DNA of 64,000 bases. Source: Streptomyces sp. TSRI0281 (lineage in GTDB: Bacteria; Actinomycetota; Actinomycetes; Streptomycetales; Streptomycetaceae). Made by a program: the position numbers and the translations under genes. Positions 53,799-62,970 of this stretch are shown here, piece after piece. The stretch lies in NCBI RefSeq assembly GCF_001905125.1, contig NZ_LWLE01000001.1, positions 1,172,112-1,236,111 of the forward strand. Reading direction: 5' to 3'. The stretch's first letter is position 1; each line of letters opens with the position of its first letter. Below the pieces are notes generated by a model. That model had not been told where the DNA came from, did no database searches, and saw nothing but the letters and a program-made list of their open reading frames with translations.

Positions 53799-54353
53799 AT
53801 GCGCGCTCCCCTCGGCACCTTCGACGACGCCTCTCCCGCTGCGGAACGGCTCGATCTGCTCCCCGGACCGGTCGCCGAGGCGCTGACCGCCGGATGGGGC
53901 GGCATCAGCGCCGCGCAGATCATCCACGTCGACACGGACCCGGCGATCGCCGACACCGCCGTCTTCGCCGAGCACCACGGAGCCGACCTGCTCGACACGT
54001 CCGCCAACTGCGTCGTCGTGGCGGGCAAGCGCGGCGGCGAGGTCACTCTGGCCGCCTGTGTCGTGCTCTCCCGCACCCGGGTCGATGTGAACGGTGCCGT
54101 ACGCAGACACCTCGGCGCCCGCAAGGCGTCCTTCGCCCCGATGGAGGTGGCGGTCGGCGAGAGCGGCATGGAGTACGGCGGCATCACCCCGATCGGCCTG
54201 CCCGGCTCCTGGCCCCTGCTGCTCGACCCCGCCGTCGTGGACGAGGAATGGGTCCTGCTCGGCAGCGGCAGGCGACGCGGCAAGCTGATCGTCCCCGGCA
54301 AGGCACTCGCCGCGCTGCCGGGCGCGGTGCTCGTCGAGGGCCTCGGCGTCTGA
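53799..54353 (+). CDS. YbaK/EbsC-family aminoacyl-tRNA deacylase
   Basis: A 184-aa protein with the YbaK fold: CVVVAGKRGGEVTLAACVVL (catalytic Lys region), LGARKASFAPMEVAVGESGM, and EYGGITPIGLPGSWPLLLDP, the GGxxPxG loop. YbaK-type enzymes hydrolyse mischarged tRNAs (for example Cys- or Ala-tRNAPro). It is encoded just after the XRE-cupin gene (43 bp), so the two may be co-transcribed. Confidence 0.9.
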   Translation: MRAPLGTFDDASPAAERLDLLPGPVAEALTAGWGGISAAQIIHVDTDPAIADTAVFAEHHGADLLDTSANCVVVAGKRGGEVTLAACVVLSRTRVDVNGAVRRHLGARKASFAPMEVAVGESGMEYGGITPIGLPGSWPLLLDPAVVDEEWVLLGSGRRRGKLIVPGKALAALPGAVLVEGLGV

Positions 54354-54382
54354 CCGGAGCGGCCCGCGCCGCCCCCCGGTCC

Positions 54383-55198
54383 TCAGCCGAGGGCGGGCCG
54401 GTGGACCGGGAACCAGCCGGCGGCGAAGTCCACGGCCGCGGTGAGGCGGACGAGCCGACACGGCGCCGACCCCACCCGGCCGGTGCGTACGGCCCCGTCG
54501 TCGGCCGCGTCCGCGAAGGCGGCCCCCAGCGCCCCGAAGTCGCCGTCGTCCAGTGCGATGTCCTCGTACTCCCACCACTGCCGCAGCCCGTCGCGCGTCA
54601 CCACACAGCGGTAGCGGCGGCGGGGCGGATCGGGGACCCGGTACTCGCCGAGGTGGAAGGCCGTGCAGGTGCCGAAGCCCGTTCCCAGCATCAGGATGCG
54701 GGCATCGGCCTCGTACAGCCGGGCCAGCGGCGAGTCCTCCCCGAGGTGGCAGTCCGGGCGGTGCCCCGCGAGCAGCGTCCCCGCGGCCGGGCCGATCGCG
54801 GCGAACGAGGTCTGCGGATGGCCACTGCGCCCGGCCCCCGGCGCGGTCCGCACGGTCTCGGCGAGGCGGCCCATCGACGGTGCCGCCGAGGTGGCCCGGT
54901 CGAACGGCGGCATCGAGGCGCGCAACGCCTCCCGGGCATCGGCGTCCAGTCCGCGTGCCAGGCCGCGGTAGTGCGGCGAGGTGTCGGAGTTCTCCGTGGT
55001 GAACGTGGGAACCACCACGGTCCCCGCCGGTCCCAGAACCCGGCGCAGGGCGTCCAGAACCGTCCGGGCGCCCCCGTCGACGGGTCCCACCGCCCGCAGC
55101 GAGGAATGCACGATCAGGACCCCGCCGGGGCGTACACCCAGTGCGGTCAGCTGGGCGGCGGCCAGGTCACCGTCGAGAGGAACGCTCACGGTGGGCAT
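54383..55198 (-). CDS. Aminoglycoside N(3)-acetyltransferase-like protein
   Basis: A 271-aa AAC(3)-family protein: LIVHSSLRAVGPVDGGARTV, LGPAGTVVVPTFTTENSD, GRSGHPQTSFAAIGPAAGTL, EDSPLARLYEADARILMLGT and TCTAFHLGEYRVPD, where the His of AFHLGE is the conserved catalytic one. AAC(3) enzymes acetylate N3 of 2-deoxystreptamine aminoglycosides, but most Streptomyces chromosomal homologues are not proven resistance genes. The genes around it are not obviously antibiotic-related. Confidence 0.88.
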   Translation of the reverse strand: MPTVSVPLDGDLAAAQLTALGVRPGGVLIVHSSLRAVGPVDGGARTVLDALRRVLGPAGTVVVPTFTTENSDTSPHYRGLARGLDADAREALRASMPPFDRATSAAPSMGRLAETVRTAPGAGRSGHPQTSFAAIGPAAGTLLAGHRPDCHLGEDSPLARLYEADARILMLGTGFGTCTAFHLGEYRVPDPPRRRYRCVVTRDGLRQWWEYEDIALDDGDFGALGAAFADAADDGAVRTGRVGSAPCRLVRLTAAVDFAAGWFPVHRPALG

Positions 55199-55324
55199 TC
55201 TTCCCGTCCCGGTACGGGTGCCACACCAGCGGCAGCCCGCCTCCTGCCCACGGAGCCCATGCCTCGGGCGACGCGCGCCCGGGCCCGCGGAGCCGACGCC
55301 CTCGGGCCCGGGGAGGCGGCGCTC

Positions 55325-55741
55325 TCAGGCCCGCGGAGGCAGCGCCGGGATCTCGATCGCGGGGCACCTGTCCATGACCATGTCGAGCCCCGCCGCGCGG
55401 GTGCGCTCGTACGCCCGCTCGTCCGTCACCCCCAGCTGGAACCAGACCGCCTTCGCGCCCACCGCGACCGCCTCGTCCGCGACGGCGCCCGCCAGCTCGC
55501 TGTTGACGAACACGTCCACCACATCGACGGGGAACGGAATCTCCGCGAGCGAGGGATACCCCCGCTCGCCGTGGACCGCCTCCGCCTTGGGATGCACGGG
55601 CACCACGCGCTTGCCGAAGCGCTGGAGGACCTCGGCGACGCCGTAGGCCGCCCGGGAACGGTTGTTGGACAGACCCACGACCGCCCAGGTGTCGCCCGAG
55701 TCCTGAAGAATCCGCTGGATCGTCTCTTCGTCTGCGTACAT
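55325..55741 (-). CDS. CoA-binding domain protein
   Basis: A 138-aa single Rossmann-like CoA_binding_2 domain: DTWAVVGLSNNRSRAAYGVA, VVPVHPKAEAVHGERGYPSL and VDVVDVFVNSELAGAVADEA, then VAVGAKAVWFQLGVTDERAY. Proteins like this bind CoA thioesters and may act in sulphur or acyl-CoA chemistry. The ATG at 55741 is preferred over the longer frame. Confidence 0.88.
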   Translation of the reverse strand: MYADEETIQRILQDSGDTWAVVGLSNNRSRAAYGVAEVLQRFGKRVVPVHPKAEAVHGERGYPSLAEIPFPVDVVDVFVNSELAGAVADEAVAVGAKAVWFQLGVTDERAYERTRAAGLDMVMDRCPAIEIPALPPRA

Positions 55742-55815
55742 GCCCGGACAACGGACAGCCCCCGCGCACCATTCCCGCCCGAACGCGGGCGGGGACCGGC
55801 GCATAGGGTGGCCGA

Positions 55816-56442
55816 ATGCAGGAGCAGTACCGGACAGTCGCCCGCGCGGGCGTGCACGAGACCGAGATCAACCGATCGCGCTTCCTCTGCGCGCTCGCCC
55901 CCGCCGCCACCGAGCAGGAGGCGCAGGAGTTCGTCGCACGCGTCCGCAAGGAACACCCCACCGCCTCGCACAACTGCTTCGCGTACGTGATCGGCGCCGA
56001 CGCCTCCGTACAGAAGGCCAGTGACGACGGTGAGCCCGGCGGCACCGCGGGCGTCCCCATGCTCCAGATGCTGCTGCGCCGCGAGGTGCGGTACGTCGTC
56101 GCGGTCGTCACCCGCTACTACGGCGGCGTCAAACTGGGGGCTGGCGGCCTGATCCGGGCGTACGGGGGAGTGGTCGGCGAAGCACTCGACGCGCTCGGCA
56201 CCCTCACCCGGCAGCGGTTCCGGCTCGCCACGATCACCGTCGACCACCAGCGGGCGGGCAAGCTGGAGAACGATCTGCGGGCCACCGGCCGCGATGTGCG
56301 CGAGGTGCGGTACGCGGAGGCCGTCACCATCGGGATCGGACTCCCGGACTCCGACGTCCCGGCGTTCACGGCCTGGCTGGCCGACGCGACCGCCGGCTCG
56401 GCGACGCTCGAACTGGGCGGCGAGGCATACGGCGACGCCTGA
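55816..56442 (+). CDS. YigZ/IMPACT-family protein
   Basis: A 208-aa protein: N-terminal UPF0029 domain (AGVHETEINRSRFLCALAPA, RKEHPTASHNCFAYVIGADA, SDDGEPGGTAGVPMLQMLLR and VVTRYYGGVKLGAGGLIRAY) plus the C-terminal half of the fold. The SDDGEPxGTAG motif is diagnostic. The family is proposed to act in translation control or ribosome-associated processes. Divergent from the CoA-binding gene. Confidence 0.92.
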   Translation: MQEQYRTVARAGVHETEINRSRFLCALAPAATEQEAQEFVARVRKEHPTASHNCFAYVIGADASVQKASDDGEPGGTAGVPMLQMLLRREVRYVVAVVTRYYGGVKLGAGGLIRAYGGVVGEALDALGTLTRQRFRLATITVDHQRAGKLENDLRATGRDVREVRYAEAVTIGIGLPDSDVPAFTAWLADATAGSATLELGGEAYGDA

Positions 56443-56622
56443 CACCGGCCTCGCACCGTGGGAAAACCGTGATCGATGAGGGTTCGGGGGCGCACCGGCG
56501 TTAGCGTGGTCGGTGCTGACAGCGTGATCACGGGCCGAAGGGCGCGGATCCGGTGCGGGGCCGACCCGGCCCATGGGGTGGAGGACGAGGAACATGCAGG
56601 TCGGAGTCGGCGGAGTGATGTC

Positions 56623-57867
56623 TTGAGGATCCTGCACACCTCGGACTGGCACCTGGGACGGTCCTTCCACCGCGTCCCGATGCTCGACGCCCAGGCCGCC
56701 TACCTCGACCACCTGGTGGCGACCGTGCGGGAGCGGGACGTCGATGTGGTCCTGGTCTCGGGCGATGTCTACGACCGCGCCGTACCGCCGCTCGCGGCCG
56801 TCGAGCTCTTCGACACCGCGCTGCACCGGCTCGCCGACGCCGGGGTCCCGACCGTGATGATCTCCGGCAACCACGACTCGGCTCGCAGGCTGGGTGTCGG
56901 CGCGGGTCTCTTCGGGCGGGCCGGCATCCATCTGCGTACCGACCCCGAGGGCTGCGCCACGCCGGTCGTCCTGTCCGACGGCCACGGCGACGTGGCGTTC
57001 TACGGCCTGCCCTACCTGGAGCCCGCCCTGGTCAAGGACGCGCTGGGGGCCACGAAGGCTGGGCACGAGGCCGTCCTCACCGCCGCGATGGACAAGGTCC
57101 GCGCCGACCTCGCCGGACGATCCGCGGCCACGGAAAGAAGCTTGGGACGATCTGCGGCCACGGAGAACACCCCGGGTCGGACCGGGCCCGTTCCCAGGAG
57201 CGGCGCCACCCGGTCCGTGGTCCTCGCGCACGCCTTCGTCGCGGGCGGGCGGCCCAGCGACAGTGAGCGAGACATCACCGTCGGCGGGGTCGCCGCCGTA
57301 CCGGCCGGAGTCTTCGACGGCGTCGACTACGTGGCACTCGGGCACCTCCACGGCTGCCAGACGGTCACCGAGCGCGTCCGCTACTCCGGCTCCCCGCTCG
57401 CCTACTCCTTCTCCGAGTCCGACCACCGCAAGACCATGTGGCTGATCGACCTCGACGGCTCCGGCGACCTCACCGCCGAACGGGTCGACTGCCCGGTCCG
57501 GCGCCCGCTCGCCCGGCTCCGCGGTCGGCTCGACACCCTGCTGGAGGACCCGGCCCTGGACCGTCACGAGGACTCCTGGGTCGAGGCCACGCTCACCGAC
57601 CCAGTACGCCCCGCCGAACCGATGGCCCGTCTCGCCCGGCGTTTTCCGCATGTCCTCAGCCTCGTCCTCGATCCCGAGCGGGCCCCCGAGGACCCCCTCG
57701 CCTCGTACGCCCAGCGGCTCAAGGGGCGCGACGACCAGCAGATCGCGGAGGACTTCGTGGCCCATGTCCGGGGCGGCAGCGGGCCCGACGAGCGCGAACG
57801 CACCGTGCTGCGCGCGGCCTTCGACGACGTACGGGTGGACGACAGCGTGCACGAGGTGTCCCGTTGA
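56623..57867 (+). CDS. sbcD: DNA double-strand-break nuclease subunit SbcD
   Basis: A 414-aa Mre11-type nuclease starting at the TTG at 56623 (GGAG seven bases upstream) with MRILHTSDWHLGRSFHR. Phosphoesterase motifs: TSDWHLGR, VLVSGDVYDR, MISGNHDSARRLG, VVLAHAFVAGG and LGHLHGCQTV. A short repeat-like insertion (RSAATERSLGRSAATENTPG) lies between catalytic motifs. The stop overlaps the TTG start of sbcC (TTGA), so the two are coupled. With SbcC it opens hairpin and palindromic DNA. Confidence 0.95.
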   Translation: MRILHTSDWHLGRSFHRVPMLDAQAAYLDHLVATVRERDVDVVLVSGDVYDRAVPPLAAVELFDTALHRLADAGVPTVMISGNHDSARRLGVGAGLFGRAGIHLRTDPEGCATPVVLSDGHGDVAFYGLPYLEPALVKDALGATKAGHEAVLTAAMDKVRADLAGRSAATERSLGRSAATENTPGRTGPVPRSGATRSVVLAHAFVAGGRPSDSERDITVGGVAAVPAGVFDGVDYVALGHLHGCQTVTERVRYSGSPLAYSFSESDHRKTMWLIDLDGSGDLTAERVDCPVRRPLARLRGRLDTLLEDPALDRHEDSWVEATLTDPVRPAEPMARLARRFPHVLSLVLDPERAPEDPLASYAQRLKGRDDQQIAEDFVAHVRGGSGPDERERTVLRAAFDDVRVDDSVHEVSR

Positions 57868-60800
57868 GACTGCACCGCCTGACCCTCACCGCCTTCGGCC
57901 CGTTCGGTGCCACCCAGGAAGTCGACTTCGACGCACTCTCCTCGGCCGGACTCTTCCTGCTGCACGGACCGACCGGCGCCGGGAAGACCTCGGTCCTCGA
58001 CGCCGTCTGCTACGCCCTGTACGGAGCGGTACCCGGCGCCCGGCAGAGCCCCGGCACCTCACTGCGCAGCGACCACGCCCCCGCGGGGCTGCCGACCGAA
58101 GTCCTGCTGGAGCTGACCGTCGGCGGCCGACGCCTCGAAATCACCCGCAGGCCCGCCCAGCCCCGCCCGAAGAAGAAGGGCGACGGCTTCACCACGGAGA
58201 AGGCCCAGAGCTGGCTGCGCGAGTACGACTCCGAGAACGGCTGGCGGGCGCTCAGCCGCTCGCACCAGGAGATCGGCGAGGAGATCACCCAGCTCATCGG
58301 CATGAGCCGGGACCAGTTCTGCCAGGTCGTGCTGCTGCCCCAGGGAGACTTCGCCCGGTTCCTGCGCGCCGATGCCGAAGCCCGCGGCAAACTCCTCGGC
58401 CGGCTCTTCGACACCCGCCGGTTCGCCGCCGTGGAGGAGCGTCTGGCCGAACTGCGCCGGGGGGCCGAGGCCAGGGTGAAGTCGGGCGACGAACAGATCC
58501 TCGCGGTCGCCCAGCGGATCGCCCAGGCCGCCGGACCGGCGGCCGGCGAGGCGGCACTGCCCGCCGCCCAGCCCGGCGAACCGGGACTCGCCGAGGGGGT
58601 CCTGGAGTGGGCCGCGATCGCCCGCAGCGCGGCACACGAACGGCTCGACATCGCCCGCTCCGTCCTGTCCGAGGTGGAGGACGGGCAGGCCGCGGCCCGC
58701 CGGGCGCTGGACGACGCGCAGGAACTGTCCAGGCTCCAGCAGCGGTACGAGGAGACCCGGCGCCGCGCCGCCGCACTGGAGGAGCGACGCCCCGAACGGG
58801 ACCGCTGCCACGCACGGCTGGAGCGCGCCCGCAAGGCGGACCGGGTCGCTCCGGCGCTGGAGCTCCGGGACGAGGCCGAGCGGGCGTACCGCACGGCGAG
58901 CGAGGCCCGCGAACGGTCGCGCGCCCGACTGCCCGCGAGCCTCGTCGACGCGGGCGCCGAGCAACTCGCCGAGCTGGAGCGCCGATTCCGCCAGGAGCTC
59001 GGCGGCCTCGACGCCGCCCGTCGAGCCGAGCGGCGCAGCGCGGCGATCGACAGCGAGCGCGTCCGGCTGGAACGGCAGTCGCGGGCCGACGACGAGCTGA
59101 TCCGGGAAGCGGCCGACTGGCTGACGGGCTGGGACGCCACCCATCAGGAGCTGCGGGAACGGATCGAAACGGCGCAGGAGTCCGCGACCCGCGCCGAACA
59201 GGTGGCCGGGCGCCTGGCCCCGGCCCGCAGGCGGCTCGACGCGGCGCGTCGACGCGACGCGCTCGCCGTCGAGGCGGCCGACGCCCGGGACCGGCTGGAC
59301 GAGGCCCGCGAGCACGCCCTCGGCGCCCACGAGACCTGGCTCGGACTCCGCGAGCGGCGGCTGCGCGACATCGCGGCCGAGCTGGCGGCCGAACTCGTCG
59401 ACGGCGCGGCCTGCACGGTGTGCGGCTCGGCCGAGCACCCGGCACCCGCCAGCACGGGCGACGGCCATGTCGACCGGGCGACGGAGGAGGCGGCACTCGC
59501 CACCCACCGGCGCGCGGAGGAGACCCGCGCGCGGGCGGAACACACCCTGGGAGTCGTACGCGAAAGGCATGCCGCGGCGCGCGGGGAGGCGGCTGAGACG
59601 GAGGCACCGGGGGCACCGGGGGCCGGGAACGCCGCCGAAGGGGTGACCGGCGGTGCCGCCCGCGACTCGGCCGTCGACCCCTCGGCCGTCGACCCCTCGG
59701 CCGTCGACCCCTCGGCCGTCGACCCCTCCGTCGTGGAACTGCGGGCGCTCGTGGACCGGTTGACCCGGGAGCACGCCGAGGCACACCGCCTCGCGGCCGG
59801 GACCCATGCCGCGCGCGAAGCCCTCGCCGCAGCCGAGCGGGAGCACCTGGGCCGCCTCGACCAGCAACAGCAGGCCGAGCGGAGGGCCGCCGCCCGGACC
59901 TCGCAGCGGGAAGCCCTCGACCGCGAACAGACCACGTTGGAAGCGGAGTTGGCGACCGCGAGGGGCGAGTCGGACTCGGTCGCCGCACACGCGGACCGGC
60001 TCGCGCGCCGGGTCGCCCTCCTCGCCGAGGCGGCCGAGGCCGTACGCACCGAACAGGACGCGGCGCAACGGCGCAAGGAGGCCGACGACCGGCTCTCCGA
60101 CGCCGCCTTCCGAGCGGGGTTCGACACCCCGCAGGAGGCCGCGGCGACCCTGCTCGAAGCCGTCGGCCAGCGGGATCTCCAACAGCGGATCGACACCTGG
60201 CAGGCGGAGGCCGCCGCAGTCGCCGACCGGTGCGCCGAGCAGGACGCGCGCGCCGCCGCCGAGCGCCCGCGAGCGACCCCGGACCTCGCTCGGGCCGCGT
60301 ACGACCGGGCCGAGCGGCAGCTGCGCGACGCCGCCGCGGCACTCGCCGCCGCGCGGGAACGCTGCGCCGAACTCGGCCGCCTCTCGCGGCGCGCCGCCGA
60401 GGAGGTCCGCAGGCTCGGCCCGGTGCGTCAGGAGTACGAGCGCGTCGCCCGGCTCGCCGGACTGACCGCGGGAACGGCGGCCGACAACGAACGCAAGATG
60501 CGGCTGGAGGCGTACGTACTCGCCGCCCGGCTCGAACAGGTGGCCGCCGCCGCCACCGCCCGCTTGCAGCGGATGTCCTCGGGCCGCTACACCCTGGTCC
60601 ACTCCGATGCCCGTACCGGTGGCCGCCGGGCCGGCCTCGGCCTGCACGTGGTCGACGCGTGGACGGGCAGCGAGCGCGACACGGCTACGCTCTCCGGCGG
60701 CGAGACCTTCTTCGCCTCGCTGGCCCTGGCGCTCGGCCTCGCCGACGTCGTCACCGACGAGGCGGGCGGCGCCGGGCTGGACACGCTCTTCATCGACGAG

Positions 60801-60983
60801 GGCTTCGGCAGCCTGGACGACCAGACCCTCGACGAGGTGCTCGACGTGCTGGACTCACTGCGCGAGCGGGACCGCAGCGTGGGCATCGTCAGCCATGTCG
60901 CCGATCTGCGCCGTCGTATCCCCGCCCAGCTCGAAGTGGTGAAGGAGCGGCACGGATCCGCGGTGCGCCACCGTGTGACCTGA
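57864..60983 (+). CDS. sbcC: SMC-like ATPase SbcC
   Basis: A 1039-aa Rad50-type ATPase starting at TTG 57864 (MRLHRLTLTAFGPFGATQ). Walker A is LHGPTGAGKTSVLDAVCYAL, the zinc hook is CTVC (C517, C520), the signature motif is TLSGGETFFASLALALGLAD and Walker B is LDTLFIDEGFGSLDDQTL. Long Arg/Ala/Glu coiled coils flank the hook. After the hook lies a Gly/Ala-rich insertion with four copies of SAVDP encoded by a 15-bp direct repeat (59667-59726). Complete and in an operon with sbcD. Confidence 0.95.
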   Translation: MRLHRLTLTAFGPFGATQEVDFDALSSAGLFLLHGPTGAGKTSVLDAVCYALYGAVPGARQSPGTSLRSDHAPAGLPTEVLLELTVGGRRLEITRRPAQPRPKKKGDGFTTEKAQSWLREYDSENGWRALSRSHQEIGEEITQLIGMSRDQFCQVVLLPQGDFARFLRADAEARGKLLGRLFDTRRFAAVEERLAELRRGAEARVKSGDEQILAVAQRIAQAAGPAAGEAALPAAQPGEPGLAEGVLEWAAIARSAAHERLDIARSVLSEVEDGQAAARRALDDAQELSRLQQRYEETRRRAAALEERRPERDRCHARLERARKADRVAPALELRDEAERAYRTASEARERSRARLPASLVDAGAEQLAELERRFRQELGGLDAARRAERRSAAIDSERVRLERQSRADDELIREAADWLTGWDATHQELRERIETAQESATRAEQVAGRLAPARRRLDAARRRDALAVEAADARDRLDEAREHALGAHETWLGLRERRLRDIAAELAAELVDGAACTVCGSAEHPAPASTGDGHVDRATEEAALATHRRAEETRARAEHTLGVVRERHAAARGEAAETEAPGAPGAGNAAEGVTGGAARDSAVDPSAVDPSAVDPSAVDPSVVELRALVDRLTREHAEAHRLAAGTHAAREALAAAEREHLGRLDQQQQAERRAAARTSQREALDREQTTLEAELATARGESDSVAAHADRLARRVALLAEAAEAVRTEQDAAQRRKEADDRLSDAAFRAGFDTPQEAAATLLEAVGQRDLQQRIDTWQAEAAAVADRCAEQDARAAAERPRATPDLARAAYDRAERQLRDAAAALAAARERCAELGRLSRRAAEEVRRLGPVRQEYERVARLAGLTAGTAADNERKMRLEAYVLAARLEQVAAAATARLQRMSSGRYTLVHSDARTGGRRAGLGLHVVDAWTGSERDTATLSGGETFFASLALALGLADVVTDEAGGAGLDTLFIDEGFGSLDDQTLDEVLDVLDSLRERDRSVGIVSHVADLRRRIPAQLEVVKERHGSAVRHRVT
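59667..59726. repeat. 15-bp direct repeats inside sbcC
   Basis: Four perfect tandem copies of TCGGCCGTCGACCCC, adding SAVDP four times just after the zinc-hook region in the coiled coil. Confidence 0.92.
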
Positions 60984-60987
60984 GGAC

Positions 60988-61434
60988 TCAGCGGTTGATC
61001 GCGCGCCGGGGGAGCGGTGAGGAGTACACGACGCTGGTGGTGACGGAGCCGAGGGCGCCGATCCGTCCCGCGACCTCCTCCAGGTGGCTCATCGACCGCG
61101 TGGTGACCTTCAGGACGAAGCAGTCGTCGCCGGTCACATGGTGGGCCTCCACGATCTCCGGCGTGGTGTCGAGCAGATCGTGGAACGGCTTGTAGTTGCC
61201 GTTCGGATAGCGCAGCCGCACCAGCGCGAGGATCGGCAGCCCGAGCCGGTCGGGGTCCACCACCGCGGCGTATCCGCTGATGATCCCCACCTCTTCGAGA
61301 CGGCGCACGCGCTCGGTCACCGCACTCGGGGACATCGCCACGGCGCGGGCCAGTTCGGCGAACGTCGCCCGGCCGTCGCGCTGGAGTACATCGAGGATGC
61401 GCCAGTCGGTGGCGTCCGGGGAATAGTCGGTCAT
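60988..61434 (-). CDS. Lrp/AsnC-family transcriptional regulator
   Basis: A 148-aa protein: N-terminal winged helix (DWRILDVLQRDGRATFAELA, RAVAMSPSAVTERVRRLEEV) and C-terminal RAM ligand-binding domain (ILALVRLRYPNGNYKPFHDL, VEAHHVTGDDCFVLKVTTRS). The start at 61434 is preferred. It is divergent from the rhodanese gene (94 bp), which it may control. It responds to an amino acid, judging from the family. Confidence 0.92.
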   Translation of the reverse strand: MTDYSPDATDWRILDVLQRDGRATFAELARAVAMSPSAVTERVRRLEEVGIISGYAAVVDPDRLGLPILALVRLRYPNGNYKPFHDLLDTTPEIVEAHHVTGDDCFVLKVTTRSMSHLEEVAGRIGALGSVTTSVVYSSPLPRRAINR

Positions 61435-61528
61435 GCACCAGAAGTAGCAGGGAAAACCCCGGCGGATCAAGGCGAGCGCCGGGGATCTCCGCTTCCGGCC
61501 GGGGGTCGCCGACCATAGATTTCTGGTC

Positions 61529-62017
61529 ATGACCTCACAGCACACCGCCACTGCCGGTAACCCCGTCCTGCGTGTTCCGCCCGCCTCCCCGGCCGTGGCC
61601 GCCGCCCACTTCGGTGCCTCGCTCGCCTTCCACGCCGATGTCTCCGACGTCGCCGCGGCACTCGCCTCCGAGGACGCGCCCGGGTTCGTCGTCCTGGATT
61701 CCCGGTCCACCGCCTCCTGGGACCAGGGGCACATTCCCGGCGCGGTCCACCTGCCGACCGCCCTCGTCCCGGAGCGGGCGGCCGCTCTCCTCGACCCTGC
61801 CGTGCCGGTGGTCACCTACTGCTGGGGCCCCGGCTGCAACGGCGCGACCCGCGCGGCCCTGGCCCTCGCCGAACTCGGCTACCAGGTCAAGGAGATGCTC
61901 GGCGGGTTCGAGTACTGGGCGCGGGAGGGCTTCGCGTACGAGACCTGGGAAGGCGTCGGACAGCGCCCGGCCGACGCGCTCACCGCTCCGGTGGACGCCG
62001 AGGACTGCGGCTGCTGA
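61529..62017 (+). CDS. Rhodanese-like domain protein
   Basis: A 162-aa single rhodanese domain (about 30-150): FVVLDSRSTASWDQGHIPGA, HLPTALVPERAAALLD, active-site loop YCWGPGCNGATRAALALAEL and EMLGGFEYWAREGFAYETWE. The loop CWGPGC is longer than the classic CxxGxR loop, as in single-domain sulfurtransferases, and its first Cys is the likely catalytic residue. The final DCGC adds a Cys pair. Its 3' end overlaps the convergent ATP-grasp gene by 38 bp. Confidence 0.85.
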   Translation: MTSQHTATAGNPVLRVPPASPAVAAAHFGASLAFHADVSDVAAALASEDAPGFVVLDSRSTASWDQGHIPGAVHLPTALVPERAAALLDPAVPVVTYCWGPGCNGATRAALALAELGYQVKEMLGGFEYWAREGFAYETWEGVGQRPADALTAPVDAEDCGC

Positions 62018-62903
62018 CCGGCGTGCGGCGCCCCGCGTCCGTCAGGGCGGCGACCAGGGCAGCGGCGTCGGCCCCGGTGGGCAGCCCGCTGACCTGTCCG
62101 TCACCGACCTCCACCACGCGCCAGACGCCGTCCTCCCGCAACGCCAGATCGGTGGTCACCCACCGTCGCCCGAGCCGCCGCACCGCTTCGCGCACGGCGG
62201 TCAGGTCCGGTGCGGGCAGGTGATGCGGAGTGTCGGGGTGCGCGGTGACCAGCACAGGTTCACCGGCGACCCACCACACCCGCGCCTCGCCACCCGGCAC
62301 GAACGCCTCGAACGCGCGCAGCACCAGGCCCCCGGCGAGATAGTCACCCTGCAGCTCGACGAACCGGCCGACGACAGCGGCGAGCCGGTCCGGGTCGGTC
62401 AACTCCGGTATGTAGCACGCCTCGTGCCACTCGTGCTTGCGGGACTTCACGTAGTCCTTCACGATGCCGGGACCCGGACCGAGCGGTGCGGCGAGCGAGG
62501 ACAGGGACGAAGCGTCGGGGGCCGGGCTCCCCGGAGCCATGGCTCGCCAGACGCTGAGCGGTGTCAGCCCGGCGAACGTCTCGTACCAGCCCGGGAGTTC
62601 ATGCGCTCCTCGGTAGGCGACCGCGTCCGTGTACAGCGAACAGCCCCGTGCGCGAAGCGCCTGTTCCAGCTCCCCGTACCGGGCGGTGGGGACCATCCAG
62701 CCCCGGTACCAGTACGGCCCGGAGCCCCGCTCGATCCGGGCCGTCGCCCCGGCGGCGTCACCGGCGAGCAGTGCGTCATGGTCGAGCAGGGCTACCCGGC
62801 CGCCGGACGCCCGCACGACGGCGGCCTCCCCGGCGAACTCGGGGTCGGGCCGGCCGGGGCGCAACGGGTCGGCGCAGAACAGGAATCCGGTCGTCGTGGA
62901 CAT
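61980..62903 (-). CDS. ATP-grasp domain (DUF4343-type) protein
   Basis: A 307-aa protein: FLFCADPLRPGRPDPEFAGE at the N-terminus, YRGWMVPTARYGELEQAL, PGPGIVKDYVKSRKHEWHEA (ATP-binding Lys), RVWWVAGEPVLVTAHPDTPH and RWVTTDLALREDGVWRVVEV with GDGQVSG. The last is the metal-binding Glu region of ATP-grasp enzymes. A stand-alone ligase of unknown substrate, unrelated in sequence to the ligase at 40358-41617. It overlaps the convergent rhodanese gene at its 3' end. Confidence 0.85.
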   Translation of the reverse strand: MSTTTGFLFCADPLRPGRPDPEFAGEAAVVRASGGRVALLDHDALLAGDAAGATARIERGSGPYWYRGWMVPTARYGELEQALRARGCSLYTDAVAYRGAHELPGWYETFAGLTPLSVWRAMAPGSPAPDASSLSSLAAPLGPGPGIVKDYVKSRKHEWHEACYIPELTDPDRLAAVVGRFVELQGDYLAGGLVLRAFEAFVPGGEARVWWVAGEPVLVTAHPDTPHHLPAPDLTAVREAVRRLGRRWVTTDLALREDGVWRVVEVGDGQVSGLPTGADAAALVAALTDAGRRTPVSSRSPRRPPER

Positions 62904-62970
62904 GGCGTGCGACCTCGCTTCGGTGAACACCCGTCCTCGGTCGAGGGGGGGCGACTGGTAGAACGTGGTG

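Noticed and set aside
55426..57852. 808-codon minus-strand frame opposite sbcD and yigZ
   Set aside because: Antisense shadow; the plus strand carries two clear conserved genes.
58059..60647. 862-codon minus-strand frame opposite sbcC
   Set aside because: Antisense shadow of the coiled-coil coding region; repetitive Gly/Leu/Val/Arg composition with no recognisable motif.
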